A stretch of 64,000 nt of DNA, from NCBI GenBank assembly GCA_016721825.1, contig JADKHI010000001.1, positions 1,116,001-1,180,000 on the forward strand. The letters run 5' to 3'. The position numbers and the translations under genes are program-made. This stretch comes from Flavobacteriales bacterium (lineage in GTDB: Bacteria; Bacteroidota; Bacteroidia; Flavobacteriales_F; PHOS-HE28). The notes beneath the pieces are model-generated. The model did not search any database. It was not told where the DNA came from and saw nothing but the letters and a program-made list of their open reading frames with translations. Shown one piece after another: positions 16,297 to 24,504 of the stretch; the stretch's first letter is position 1, and each line of letters opens with the position of its first letter.

Positions 16297-19200
16297 ATGA
16301 CCTCCCTCACCGACCTCCTCTCCCTCTACCGCAACGACCAGCGCGTCGCGCGCATCGCCGAAGGCTTGCAACCCGCCTCCGCGCGCGTGCAGATCGCAGG
16401 CACCATTGGCTCGGCCCAGGCGCTGATCGCCGCATCGGTCATGGACCGGATGAAGGGCGTGCATGTGTTCGTGCTAACCGACAAGGAAGAGGCAGCCTAC
16501 TTCATCAATGATCTGGAAGCGTTGCGTGGCAAGGACAAGGAGGCCCGCAACACGAAGAAGGAGGAGGACATGCTCTTCTACCCTGCCCCGTCCCGTTCGC
16601 CGTACGATCCGGAGGGGCACCACGATGGTGAGCGTGTAAGTCGAACGGAAGTGCTGGAGGTGCTGATGAAGAAGCCGGAGCATCTCATCATCGTCACCTA
16701 TCCCGATGCGCTCGTGCCGTTGGTCGTTGGCCAGGAGACGATGCAGAAGAACACGCTCACCGTCAAGCGCAACGAGGAGCTGCCGATCGACACGCTGGAA
16801 GAATGGTTCCAAGAGACGGGTTTCGCGCGTGTGGAGTTCGTGTACGAGCCCGGCCAGTTCAGCGTGCGCGGTGGCATCGTGGACGTGTTCAGCTACGGCA
16901 GCGACAAGCCCTACCGCATCGAGCTCTATGGCGATACCGTGGAGAGCGTGCGCCGGTTCGACCCACAGGACCAGCTGACGGTGGAGCGCCTCGCCGAAGC
17001 GGTGATCGTACCGGACCTGCAGGATGAGGATACCGCGCGGCAACAGCTCTTCTTCGCGCAACTGCCGGAGAACGCGACCATCTGGTTGCGCGACCTGCAA
17101 GCGATCGGTGATGCAGCCACGAAACAGGTGAAGTTGCTCGGCGAAGCGTACGAACGTCTTCCCGACAAAGACAAGCACGCAACACCCAGCGACCTGCTCG
17201 CCACGGATGGTGCGTTGATCAAGGGGCTGCTCGGTTTCCGGAAGGTCTTCTGGAGAAGCAATGTCGCTCCGGAGACCACGAAACAGCACGCGGATCTAAT
17301 TGTCGACCTTCAACAACGGCCGCAACCGACGTTCGCGAAAGAATTCAAGGTCCTGAGCGGCGACCTGCACAACAAGCAGAACGCCGGCTACACCAACCTG
17401 ATCGCCTGCAACAGCGCGAAGCAAAGCGAGCGCCTCTATTCCATCTTCAACGACATGGAGCATGAGGTGGCCTTTACGCCCCTGGTGCTCGACCTGCACG
17501 AGGGCTTCATCGACCCGGAGCTGAAACTGGCGCTGTACACGGACCACCAGATCTTCGAGCGCTACCACCGCTTCCGGCTGAAGGAAGGATTCCGCAAGAA
17601 CTCGCAGGCGCTGACGCTGAAGGAGCTGACGCAACTGAAGCCTGGCGACCTGGTGGTGCACATCGACCACGGCATCGGCGTGTTCAGTGGGCTGGAGAAG
17701 ATCGACGCGGGCGGCAGCATGCAGGAGGCGATCCGCCTGATCTACCGCGACAGTGACATCCTGTATGTGGGCATCCACAGCCTGCACCGCGTGAGCAAGT
17801 ACAGCGGCGAGGAAAGCGGCGCGGCACCGAACGTGAGCAAGCTCGGCAGCCCGGCATGGAAGAACCTGAAGGAGCGTACCAAGGCCAAGGTGAAGCTACT
17901 CGCCTTCGACCTGATCAAGCTCTACGCCAAGCGCAAGAGCCAACCGGGCTTCGCGTTCCAGCCGGACAACTACCTACAACACGAACTTGAAGCAAGCTTC
18001 ATCTACGAAGACACGCCCGACCAGCTGAAGGCCACGCAGGATGTGAAGCGCGACCTCGAAAAGCCCACGCCGATGGACCGGCTCGTATGCGGCGATGTCG
18101 GCTTCGGCAAAACGGAGGTGGCGATCCGTGCCGCGTTCAAGGCCGTGTGCGACAGCAAGCAGGTGGCCGTGCTCGTGCCCACCACGATCCTCGCACTGCA
18201 GCACGCGAAGAGCTTCCGGGCGCGGATGAAGGGATTGCCCGTACGCGTGGACTACATCAACCGTTTCCGCAGCACTGCCGAACAGAAGCAGATCCTGGCC
18301 GACCTGAAGGATGGGAAGATCGACATCATCATCGGCACGCACCGGCTGGTGAGCAAGGACGTGGTGTACAAGGACCTCGGCCTGCTGATCATCGACGAGG
18401 AGCAGAAGTTCGGCGTGAACGTGAAGGACAAGTTGAAGACCCTGCGCGCCACGGTCGACACGCTGACGCTCACCGCCACGCCGATCCCACGCACGCTTCA
18501 ATTCAGCCTCATGGGCGCGCGCGACCTCAGCATCATCAGCACGCCACCGCCCAACCGGTACCCGGTGAGCACCATGCTGCAGCCTTATGACGAAGTGGTG
18601 ATCAAGGGCGCGATCGAATACGAACTATCACGAGGCGGGCAGGTCTACTTCATCAACGACAAGGTGAAGAACATCGAGTTCGTTGCCGGCATGATCCGCA
18701 AGCTGGTGCCGGGCACTCGCGTAGGTGTGGCGCACGGTCAGCTCGAAGGCCACAAGCTGGAGGAGGTGATGCTCGACTTCATCGAGGGCAACAGCGACGT
18801 GCTCGTGTGCACCACCATCGTGGAGAACGGCCTGGACATCCCGAACGCCAACACGATCATCGTGAACGAGGCGCAGAACTTCGGCCTCAGCGACCTGCAC
18901 CAGCTGCGCGGCCGCGTGGGACGAAGCAACAAGAAGGCCTATTGCTACTTGCTGGCACCGAGTCCGCATCTCCTACCCGACCTCTCACGTAAACGCTTGC
19001 AAGCGATCGAGCAGTTCAGCGACCTGGGCAGCGGCATCCACATCGCCATGAAGGACCTCGACATCCGTGGCGCGGGTGACCTGCTCGGCGCGGAGCAGAG
19101 CGGCTTCATCAACGACATCGGCTTCGAGACCTACCACAAGATCCTGGAGGAGGCCGTACGCGAACTGAAGAACGAACACTTCAAGGAGCTCTTCGAGGAA

Positions 19201-19695
19201 CGTCCGCTGGCCCGTGGCGCCAGTCGCGATTGGAGCGACGACTGCATCCTGGAGACGGACCTGACGATGCTGATCCCCAACAGCTACGTGGCCGAGACCG
19301 CCGAACGCCTCGCGCTCTACCGCAAGCTCGACGATGTGAAGGACGAGGCGGAGCTGGAGAAGTTCCGCATGGACACTACCGATCGCTTCGGACCGATCCC
19401 GGCCCAGGTGCTCGACCTGATGGAGGCGATCCGCTTGCGTTGGCTGGGCGAACAGCTCGGCCTCGAGAAGATGACGCTGAAGAAAGGCACGCTCATCGGC
19501 ACGTTCATCGCCGACCAGAAACACAGCTTCTTCCAGAGCGACACCTTCACCGCCGTGCTGCGCGCTGTTCAAGCACAGCCGCGCAAATTCAAGGTGTACG
19601 AAAAGGCCGGAACCCTTCGCGTGAGCGTGCAGGACGTGAAGAACATCCAGCAGGCGAAGGCGGCATTGGAAAGTGTTGTGGGAGTGGTGGCGTAG
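16297..19695 (+). CDS. mfd: Transcription-repair coupling factor
   Basis: A 1132-residue DNA translocase that removes RNA polymerase stalled at lesions and recruits UvrA. The order is normal: UvrB-like N-terminal region (about 1-350; FYPAPSRSPYDPEG, RGGIVDVFSYG), RNA polymerase-interacting domain (about 440-520; LKPGDLVVHIDHGIGVFSGL), superfamily 2 helicase domain with Walker A GDVGFGKTEVAIRAA (about 600), DEEQKFGV, TATPIPRTLQFSL, then GRVGRSNKKAYCYLL and the C-terminal TRCF domain. ATG 16297 (MTSLTDLLSLYRND) is preferred; an in-frame TTG at 16285 would overlap the previous stop. It ends 5 bp from a convergent oxidoreductase gene. Confidence 0.97.
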   Translation: MTSLTDLLSLYRNDQRVARIAEGLQPASARVQIAGTIGSAQALIAASVMDRMKGVHVFVLTDKEEAAYFINDLEALRGKDKEARNTKKEEDMLFYPAPSRSPYDPEGHHDGERVSRTEVLEVLMKKPEHLIIVTYPDALVPLVVGQETMQKNTLTVKRNEELPIDTLEEWFQETGFARVEFVYEPGQFSVRGGIVDVFSYGSDKPYRIELYGDTVESVRRFDPQDQLTVERLAEAVIVPDLQDEDTARQQLFFAQLPENATIWLRDLQAIGDAATKQVKLLGEAYERLPDKDKHATPSDLLATDGALIKGLLGFRKVFWRSNVAPETTKQHADLIVDLQQRPQPTFAKEFKVLSGDLHNKQNAGYTNLIACNSAKQSERLYSIFNDMEHEVAFTPLVLDLHEGFIDPELKLALYTDHQIFERYHRFRLKEGFRKNSQALTLKELTQLKPGDLVVHIDHGIGVFSGLEKIDAGGSMQEAIRLIYRDSDILYVGIHSLHRVSKYSGEESGAAPNVSKLGSPAWKNLKERTKAKVKLLAFDLIKLYAKRKSQPGFAFQPDNYLQHELEASFIYEDTPDQLKATQDVKRDLEKPTPMDRLVCGDVGFGKTEVAIRAAFKAVCDSKQVAVLVPTTILALQHAKSFRARMKGLPVRVDYINRFRSTAEQKQILADLKDGKIDIIIGTHRLVSKDVVYKDLGLLIIDEEQKFGVNVKDKLKTLRATVDTLTLTATPIPRTLQFSLMGARDLSIISTPPPNRYPVSTMLQPYDEVVIKGAIEYELSRGGQVYFINDKVKNIEFVAGMIRKLVPGTRVGVAHGQLEGHKLEEVMLDFIEGNSDVLVCTTIVENGLDIPNANTIIVNEAQNFGLSDLHQLRGRVGRSNKKAYCYLLAPSPHLLPDLSRKRLQAIEQFSDLGSGIHIAMKDLDIRGAGDLLGAEQSGFINDIGFETYHKILEEAVRELKNEHFKELFEERPLARGASRDWSDDCILETDLTMLIPNSYVAETAERLALYRKLDDVKDEAELEKFRMDTTDRFGPIPAQVLDLMEAIRLRWLGEQLGLEKMTLKKGTLIGTFIADQKHSFFQSDTFTAVLRAVQAQPRKFKVYEKAGTLRVSVQDVKNIQQAKAALESVVGVVA

Positions 19696-19700
19696 CGCCG

Positions 19701-20702
19701 CTATCTCACCTTCACCACCACCTTACCCTTCGCCCGCGCCGTTTCGATGTAGGCCAAGGCCTCTTTCGTCGCCTCGAACGGGAACACCTTGTCCATGACT
19801 GGTCGTATGGTGCCTGCATCAATAAGCGATGTGATCCGGTCCAATTGACGGCCGTTCGCCTGCATGAAGAGGAAAGAGTAGCCCACCTTCAAACGCCGAG
19901 CTTTCCTGCGCACTCCAGCGCTCAACGCGCTCATGAGCACCTCCACGTACCAAGGCGCATCCAGCTCCTTCGCGAAAGCTGCATCGGGCGGGCCGGTGAT
20001 GGAAATGAGCTTGCCTCCTGGCTTCAGGATACGTAGCGACTTCTGCAGTGTCTTTCCGTCTTGGCTGTTCAGCACCACGTCGTAGTCCTTGAGCTTGGTT
20101 TCGAAGTCGTCTTTCTTGTAATCGATCACCACATCGGCGCCGAGGCTCTTGACCAACTCGACATTCGCCGCGCTCGTGGTGGTAGCTACCGTAGCACCCA
20201 AGTGCTTTGCCAACTGGATCGCGAACGTGCCGACCCCACCGGAGCCCGCTTGGATGAAGACCTTCTGACCTTTCTTCAGGTCGGCCATTTCCACCAACGC
20301 CTGCCAAGCGGTCAAACCAACGAGCGGAATGGAGGCCGCTTCTTCCATGGAGAGCGACTTCGGCTTCAGGGCCACATCGTTCTCATCCATGGCGATGAAC
20401 TCCGCGAAGGTTCCGATCCGGTCCTTGTCCGGCCGCGCGTACACTTCGTCACCCACCTTGAAGCGCTTCACCTTGGATCCGACTTTCACAACAACACCGG
20501 CTGCATCATTCCCCAGGATCAGCGGAAATCGATACGGCAGCAAGAGCTTGAACTCCCCGGTCCTGATCTTCGAATCGAGCACGTTCAAGCCGGCGGCATG
20601 CACGCGGACCAGCACATCCCCAGCTCGCACTTCAGGTTCCGGCATGTCGGCGATGCGACCGCCATCCTTGCTCTTGTACTTGTCGATGATGAAGGCTTTC
20701 AT
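19701..20702 (-). CDS. NADP-dependent quinone oxidoreductase-like protein (zinc-free MDR)
   Basis: A 333-residue medium-chain dehydrogenase/reductase. It starts MKAFIIDKYKSKDGG, preceded on its strand by a promoter and two operators. The catalytic half has AGLNVLDSKIRTGEF and LILGNDAAGVVVKVGSKVK. The nucleotide-binding motif is FIQAGSGGVGTFAIQLAKHL, as in quinone oxidoreductases, and the Cys/His zinc ligands of alcohol dehydrogenases are absent. It probably reduces quinones or unsaturated carbonyls with NADPH. It is divergent from an HxlR-type regulator, the arrangement of QorR-qor2, which supports induction by electrophile or disulfide stress (inference). The open frame continues upstream through the intergenic region but has no meaning there. 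Confidence 0.92.
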   Translation of the reverse strand: MKAFIIDKYKSKDGGRIADMPEPEVRAGDVLVRVHAAGLNVLDSKIRTGEFKLLLPYRFPLILGNDAAGVVVKVGSKVKRFKVGDEVYARPDKDRIGTFAEFIAMDENDVALKPKSLSMEEAASIPLVGLTAWQALVEMADLKKGQKVFIQAGSGGVGTFAIQLAKHLGATVATTTSAANVELVKSLGADVVIDYKKDDFETKLKDYDVVLNSQDGKTLQKSLRILKPGGKLISITGPPDAAFAKELDAPWYVEVLMSALSAGVRRKARRLKVGYSFLFMQANGRQLDRITSLIDAGTIRPVMDKVFPFEATKEALAYIETARAKGKVVVKVR

Positions 20703-20723
20703 GTGCTTCGTGTCGTAGTATTG

Positions 20724-20738
20724 CTTGCATATTGCAAG
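20724..20738. promoter_or_regulatory. Operator O1, 15-bp palindrome
   Basis: CTTGCATATTGCAAG, a near-perfect inverted repeat (CTTGCA / TGCAAG). An identical copy lies 33 bp away (20757-20771), about three helical turns. O1 lies just downstream of the minus-strand -7 box, over the expected start of the oxidoreductase transcript, a typical repressor position. Confidence 0.82.
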
Positions 20739-20740
20739 CG

Positions 20741-20770
20741 CAAACATAGTACACCTCTTGCATATTGCAA
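20741..20770 (-). promoter_or_regulatory. Promoter of the oxidoreductase gene
   Basis: On the minus strand: TTG (20770-20768), 19 bp spacer, TATGTTTG (20748-20741). This is a full match to the Bacteroidota TTG-N19-TAnnTTTG promoter. It is flanked by operators O1 and O2. Confidence 0.78.
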
Positions 20771-20771
20771 G
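20757..20771. promoter_or_regulatory. Operator O2, 15-bp palindrome
   Basis: Identical to O1 (CTTGCATATTGCAAG). It covers the -33 element of the minus-strand promoter (CAA at 20768-20770) and directly abuts the plus-strand -7 box at 20772. A protein bound here would affect both divergent transcripts. Confidence 0.82.
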
Positions 20772-20779
20772 TACATTTG
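20772..20779 (+). promoter_or_regulatory. -7 box of the HxlR-type regulator gene
   Basis: TACATTTG matches TAnnTTTG and lies 20 bp before the GTG start, right beside operator O2. The -33 region is not clear. The position argues for autoregulation. Confidence 0.6.
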
Positions 20780-20799
20780 CAGAAATAATCCTCACGAGC

Positions 20800-21204
20800 G
20801 TGAAAAGCCGACGATCCGATTGCCCCATAAGCCAGTCCCTCGACAACTGGGGGGACAAGTGGTCCTTACTGATCATCCGCGACCTGATGACCGCCAAGCA
20901 GTGCACCTACGGCGATTTCCTCAAAGCGCCGGAAGGCATCGCCACGAACATCCTGGCGTCACGGCTCCTCCAAATGGAAGAGAACGGCCTCATCGAGAAA
21001 CTGGACCACCCGGACAGCAAAGCCAAAGTCCTCTACCGTTTGACCGGCAAGGGGATCGACCTGGTCCCGGTGATGATCGAGATCAACTTATGGGCGGAGA
21101 AGTACTTCATCATACCGGCAGACCGCAAGGCCATGCTGAAGGAGGTGAAAAAGGACAAGGAAGGCTTCATCAAAGCAGGGATGAAGGAGTTGCGGAGAGC
21201 CTGA
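20800..21204 (+). CDS. HxlR family (DUF24) transcriptional regulator
   Basis: A 134-residue winged-helix protein from the GTG at 20800 (MKSRRSDCPISQSLDNWGDKW). The family features are clear: conserved Cys8 in the CPI motif, GDKWSLLIIRDLM (helix 1-2), FLKAPEGIATNILASRLLQME (recognition helix region), and the wing with VLYRLTGKGIDLVPV. In relatives such as YodB, HypR and QorR the N-terminal Cys senses electrophiles or disulfide stress; Cys35 (AKQCTYGDF) could be a disulfide partner. It is divergent from a quinone oxidoreductase-like gene, with two identical operators between them, so it probably represses that gene and itself. The upstream ATG at 20725 would lie within operator O1 and ahead of the promoter, so it is rejected. 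Confidence 0.9.
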   Translation: MKSRRSDCPISQSLDNWGDKWSLLIIRDLMTAKQCTYGDFLKAPEGIATNILASRLLQMEENGLIEKLDHPDSKAKVLYRLTGKGIDLVPVMIEINLWAEKYFIIPADRKAMLKEVKKDKEGFIKAGMKELRRA

Positions 21205-21255
21205 ACGATCTCGCGTGGCAATGCGCGGTGAAGTGCAGGATCAAGGCGATCGACG

Positions 21256-22917
21256 TCAGTCCACCACCCCGAGCACTTCATCCTCGCGCTTGTAGGGTAC
21301 CAGGAAATGCTCCTCGCGCGTGGCCGTTCCGGAAGGGTCATAGTCCACCCGTACACCGATGAGCTGTCCATCGGGATCCAATCGGGTGATCCGTGCGATG
21401 GCCGCAACGGGCTTCCTCCAGGACCTGCCGGAGACTTGTGTGTAAAGGACATGATCCGGAAACGTCGGATGATAGGTGAACTGCAAGTGATCCTGCTTGC
21501 TGGGCGAGTAGCCGAAGAAGTCCACCAAGCGATCATCGGCGTATACCACGCGCATGGAGTCGTAACTGGCCCTTAGCTCCAGGTGATCGTAGCGGGCGAT
21601 CTTCGCGTGAAGCTCCGGGCCGAAGTTCTTGTATCCGTTGGAGAATCGCTGCTCGGCACTTGCGGCCGTACCATCGGGCCACAGCGTGCTCAGGTAGTCC
21701 TTGTAGTAGATCCACGCGCCTTCCTTCCTGTACTGCACCAAGGCATGTGAGCCGGGGATCTGCTGCATGGACCCAACAAATTGGAAATGCCGCGACCGCT
21801 GCACGAACACGCCTTCCTCCGGGCGTGGTGCACCATCGCGGGCGGTGATGGCGAAGGTGTTGAGCGCGGTGAGCTCGATGTTCTGGAACCACTGCAGGCC
21901 CTCGGGATTGTGGATGCGCTCCTTTCCTGCCGCGATCAACGAACCTTCTTCGGTGAAGACCTCGGTGTAGACCGTTGCGGAATCGAGCGGGGTGCGCACA
22001 TGGCGCAGGGCCTTCTCGTGGTCGATGTTCGTCTTGGTGACGGCCTGGCCGTTCTTGAAGAGGATGGTCTCCATCACCTTGCCTTCGCGGTCGTAGCGCG
22101 TGCGGATGCCATTGAGCTTATCGTCGCGCCAGTGCTCGGTGCGACACAGCTTGTCGGTGCCCTTGTAGTATTCCTTCCAGCGGCCGGAACGCTTGCCGTG
22201 CTCGAAGTAGCCGACGATCCATGGTAATGTGGCCGAGTAGTTCTGTTCCCAGCGGCCGTGCAGATCGCCGTTCGATCCTTCGCCGTAGCACCAGACCTTG
22301 TCCTTTCCCTCGAAATGGCGCACCACCTGTTCGGGCTTCTGGGGCACCTCGTACTTGTCCGGCAGCAGGAAGGCGTCCTGGATGTAGAAGTCGTACGCCC
22401 CTTGGATCAGCTTCAACTCCTCCAGGCTGAACCCTGAAGCTTGCTGCCAGGCAGCAAGCCCCGGCTCCGCGATCTCCCGGACCCAAGCGTAGTTGTTCGC
22501 GGCCGCGATCCGCCGGGCCATCGCATCATCACCGGTATGCCGCATCAGGTAACCGACGGCGCAGTGGGTGTCGTGCTCGTCGATGAACACCGGTATGCGC
22601 TCGTGCCGATGGTAGTTGATCGGAAAACGGCCCTGGCGCACATAGTCCGCGAGCACCGCGATCAACTCCTTGCGGGACACCAGTTGCTCATTGCTCAGGT
22701 GCATGGTCGGTGCATCGGAAAGAACACCGAGGACCTGCGCCAGATGGGCCCGGACGTAGTCGACATCATTGCTGATGGCTTCGGCCGGCCTGCCATCCAG
22801 CCGCTCCGCGCACTGCTCCCACAACGGATTGAAGGCGCGGAGCTGGTCGAAGAGGCTGGTGGCGCGACCTTGTACGGTCGCAAGCAAGAAGGCGAGTAGG
22901 CCGAGTAAAGTGCGCAT
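21256..22917 (-). CDS. Secreted protein with MORN-like repeats
   Basis: A 553-residue protein with a signal peptide (MRTLLGLLAFLLATVQGRA); the ATG at 22917 is preferred to one 10 codons upstream. The N-terminal part contains IPVFIDEHDTHCAVGYLMRH and IAAANNYAWVREI, a His/Asp-rich segment common in Bacteroidota hypothetical proteins. The middle has MORN/YwqK-like units (LHGRWEQNY, VGYFEHGKRSGRWKEYYKG, DDKLNGIRTRYDREGKVME). The C-terminal part, rich in Tyr and Asp, shows no known domain and no T9SS sorting signal. Probably periplasmic or surface-associated. Function unknown. It is convergent with the HxlR gene and stands alone. Confidence 0.78.
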   Translation of the reverse strand: MRTLLGLLAFLLATVQGRATSLFDQLRAFNPLWEQCAERLDGRPAEAISNDVDYVRAHLAQVLGVLSDAPTMHLSNEQLVSRKELIAVLADYVRQGRFPINYHRHERIPVFIDEHDTHCAVGYLMRHTGDDAMARRIAAANNYAWVREIAEPGLAAWQQASGFSLEELKLIQGAYDFYIQDAFLLPDKYEVPQKPEQVVRHFEGKDKVWCYGEGSNGDLHGRWEQNYSATLPWIVGYFEHGKRSGRWKEYYKGTDKLCRTEHWRDDKLNGIRTRYDREGKVMETILFKNGQAVTKTNIDHEKALRHVRTPLDSATVYTEVFTEEGSLIAAGKERIHNPEGLQWFQNIELTALNTFAITARDGAPRPEEGVFVQRSRHFQFVGSMQQIPGSHALVQYRKEGAWIYYKDYLSTLWPDGTAASAEQRFSNGYKNFGPELHAKIARYDHLELRASYDSMRVVYADDRLVDFFGYSPSKQDHLQFTYHPTFPDHVLYTQVSGRSWRKPVAAIARITRLDPDGQLIGVRVDYDPSGTATREEHFLVPYKREDEVLGVVD

Positions 22918-23055
22918 GGTGTCGAGGTTTCTGACCACCCCGTACACATGAGTTCACCGTAGGTTCACGTGATCAGCACTTCGTCACCGCCCGCTCCACG
23001 GATCAGCCTGCCCACCTCCCTTTCACCTTCCACCACGACCTGTCCCTAGCCCGGG

Positions 23056-24504
23056 TCACCTCCACCCTCCGCCCAAGGCCTGGTATACGTTCACCATGGC
23101 GTTCATCTGCTGCTTGCGCGTTTCCACCAGTTCGAATCGTGACTCCAACGCATCGCGTTGGGTGAGCAGCACTTCCATGTAATCCGCACGGGCACTTCGG
23201 AAGAGGTTGGTGGAGATGGTGATGGAACTGGATAGCGCATCCACTTGCTGCTGGCGCAGGTCGTAGCTCCGGCTCAGGTTGCTGATGTTCGAGAGCTGGT
23301 TCACCACCTCCACATACGCATTGAGCACGGTGCGCTCGTAATCGTACACGGCCTGCAACTGGCGAGCGTTGGCATTGGCGTAGGCCGCCTTGATCGCGTT
23401 CCGGTTGATGAGCGGGGCCAACAGGTCGCCAGCAACGCTGTACAGCAGGGACTGCGGGGTCTGGATCAGGTGCGTTGCATCGAAAGCGTTCAAGCCCACA
23501 CCTGCGGTAAGTCGAACTGAAGGATAGAAATTCGCGCGAGCCGACCGCACATCGAGCTTGGCAGCGGCAAGCTCCAGCTCGGCTTGGCGGATGTCCGGCC
23601 GGTAAATGAGCAATTGCGCTGGCAGGCCGGCGTAGAGCGTATCGGGCACAAGGGCCGAGAAGGCCTGTGAGCTGCGGCTTACCGGTTGTGGATAGCGCCC
23701 CACCAGGAAGTTGATCCGGTTCTCCGTTTCCACGATCCGTTGCTCGATGTTGAACTGCAGGCTACGGTTCTTCAGCACCTCGGCCTCGAAGCGGCGCACC
23801 GCGAGCTCGGTCACCTTGGCCGCCTGCTTCTCCAACTTCACGATCTCCAACGCATCCTGTTGGATGGCGATGTTGGACCGCAGGATCTCCAGCTGGTTGT
23901 CCAGCGCCATCAGCTCGTAGTACGAGTTGGCGATCTCCGCCACCAGGTTGGTGACCATGAAGTTCCTTCCCTCGACGGTAGCGAGGTAACGCATGGCGGC
24001 CGCCTTCTTGGCATTGCGCAGCTTGCTCCAGACGTCCAGCTCCCACGAGGCTCGTGCGGTCACCATCAGGTCGGGCAGCGGCTCAGGGAACTCGGTATCG
24101 TGGTCGATCTCCAGGTTCCGCTCCACGGCACCGTTGCGCGTGTATTCTCCCACCTTGTCCACGCCCGCGCCAGCGACCAGGTCCAGGAAGGGCAGGTATT
24201 CGCCCTTGCGTGCGCGCACCTCGTTCCGGGCGATCGCGATCTCCTGCAGGGTGATGTTGAGCTCCTGGTTGTTGGCCAGTGCCGTATCGATGAGCGTACG
24301 CAGGCTCGGATCAGTGAAGAACTGCTGCCAGTTCACGGCAGCGGCATCCGTGCTGTCGGTGGATCCAGCGTAGGTGGTGGGTCCGGAGATCGTCGCTTCG
24401 CGCACCTTCAACGATGGTGCACAGGACGACAAGGACAGCAGTGCCAGAAGGAATGCACTGGCGATCAGGTTGGTGGGTCGGCTCATGGATACCATCTTGT
24501 TCAT
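23056..24504 (-). CDS. Outer-membrane efflux factor, TolC/NodT family lipoprotein
   Basis: A 482-residue protein, the last gene of a three-gene efflux operon. The signal LIASAFLLALLSLSSC carries a lipobox, so it is lipid-anchored like OprM. Two outer-membrane-factor repeats follow, with helical segments such as NQELNITLQEIAIARNEVRA and RPDIRQAELELAAAKLDVRS (the RPDIR motif is characteristic) and AYVEVVNQLSNISNLSRSYD. Trimers form the outer-membrane channel and periplasmic tunnel that join the RND pump and adaptor. The ATG at 24504 overlaps the pump stop by 4 bp, which fixes the start. Confidence 0.95.
   Translation of the reverse strand: MNKMVSMSRPTNLIASAFLLALLSLSSCAPSLKVREATISGPTTYAGSTDSTDAAAVNWQQFFTDPSLRTLIDTALANNQELNITLQEIAIARNEVRARKGEYLPFLDLVAGAGVDKVGEYTRNGAVERNLEIDHDTEFPEPLPDLMVTARASWELDVWSKLRNAKKAAAMRYLATVEGRNFMVTNLVAEIANSYYELMALDNQLEILRSNIAIQQDALEIVKLEKQAAKVTELAVRRFEAEVLKNRSLQFNIEQRIVETENRINFLVGRYPQPVSRSSQAFSALVPDTLYAGLPAQLLIYRPDIRQAELELAAAKLDVRSARANFYPSVRLTAGVGLNAFDATHLIQTPQSLLYSVAGDLLAPLINRNAIKAAYANANARQLQAVYDYERTVLNAYVEVVNQLSNISNLSRSYDLRQQQVDALSSSITISTNLFRSARADYMEVLLTQRDALESRFELVETRKQQMNAMVNVYQALGGGWR

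Noticed and set aside
20725..20799. ATG at 20725 as the start of the HxlR regulator
   Set aside because: It lies within operator O1, upstream of the promoter, and would add 25 residues outside the family.
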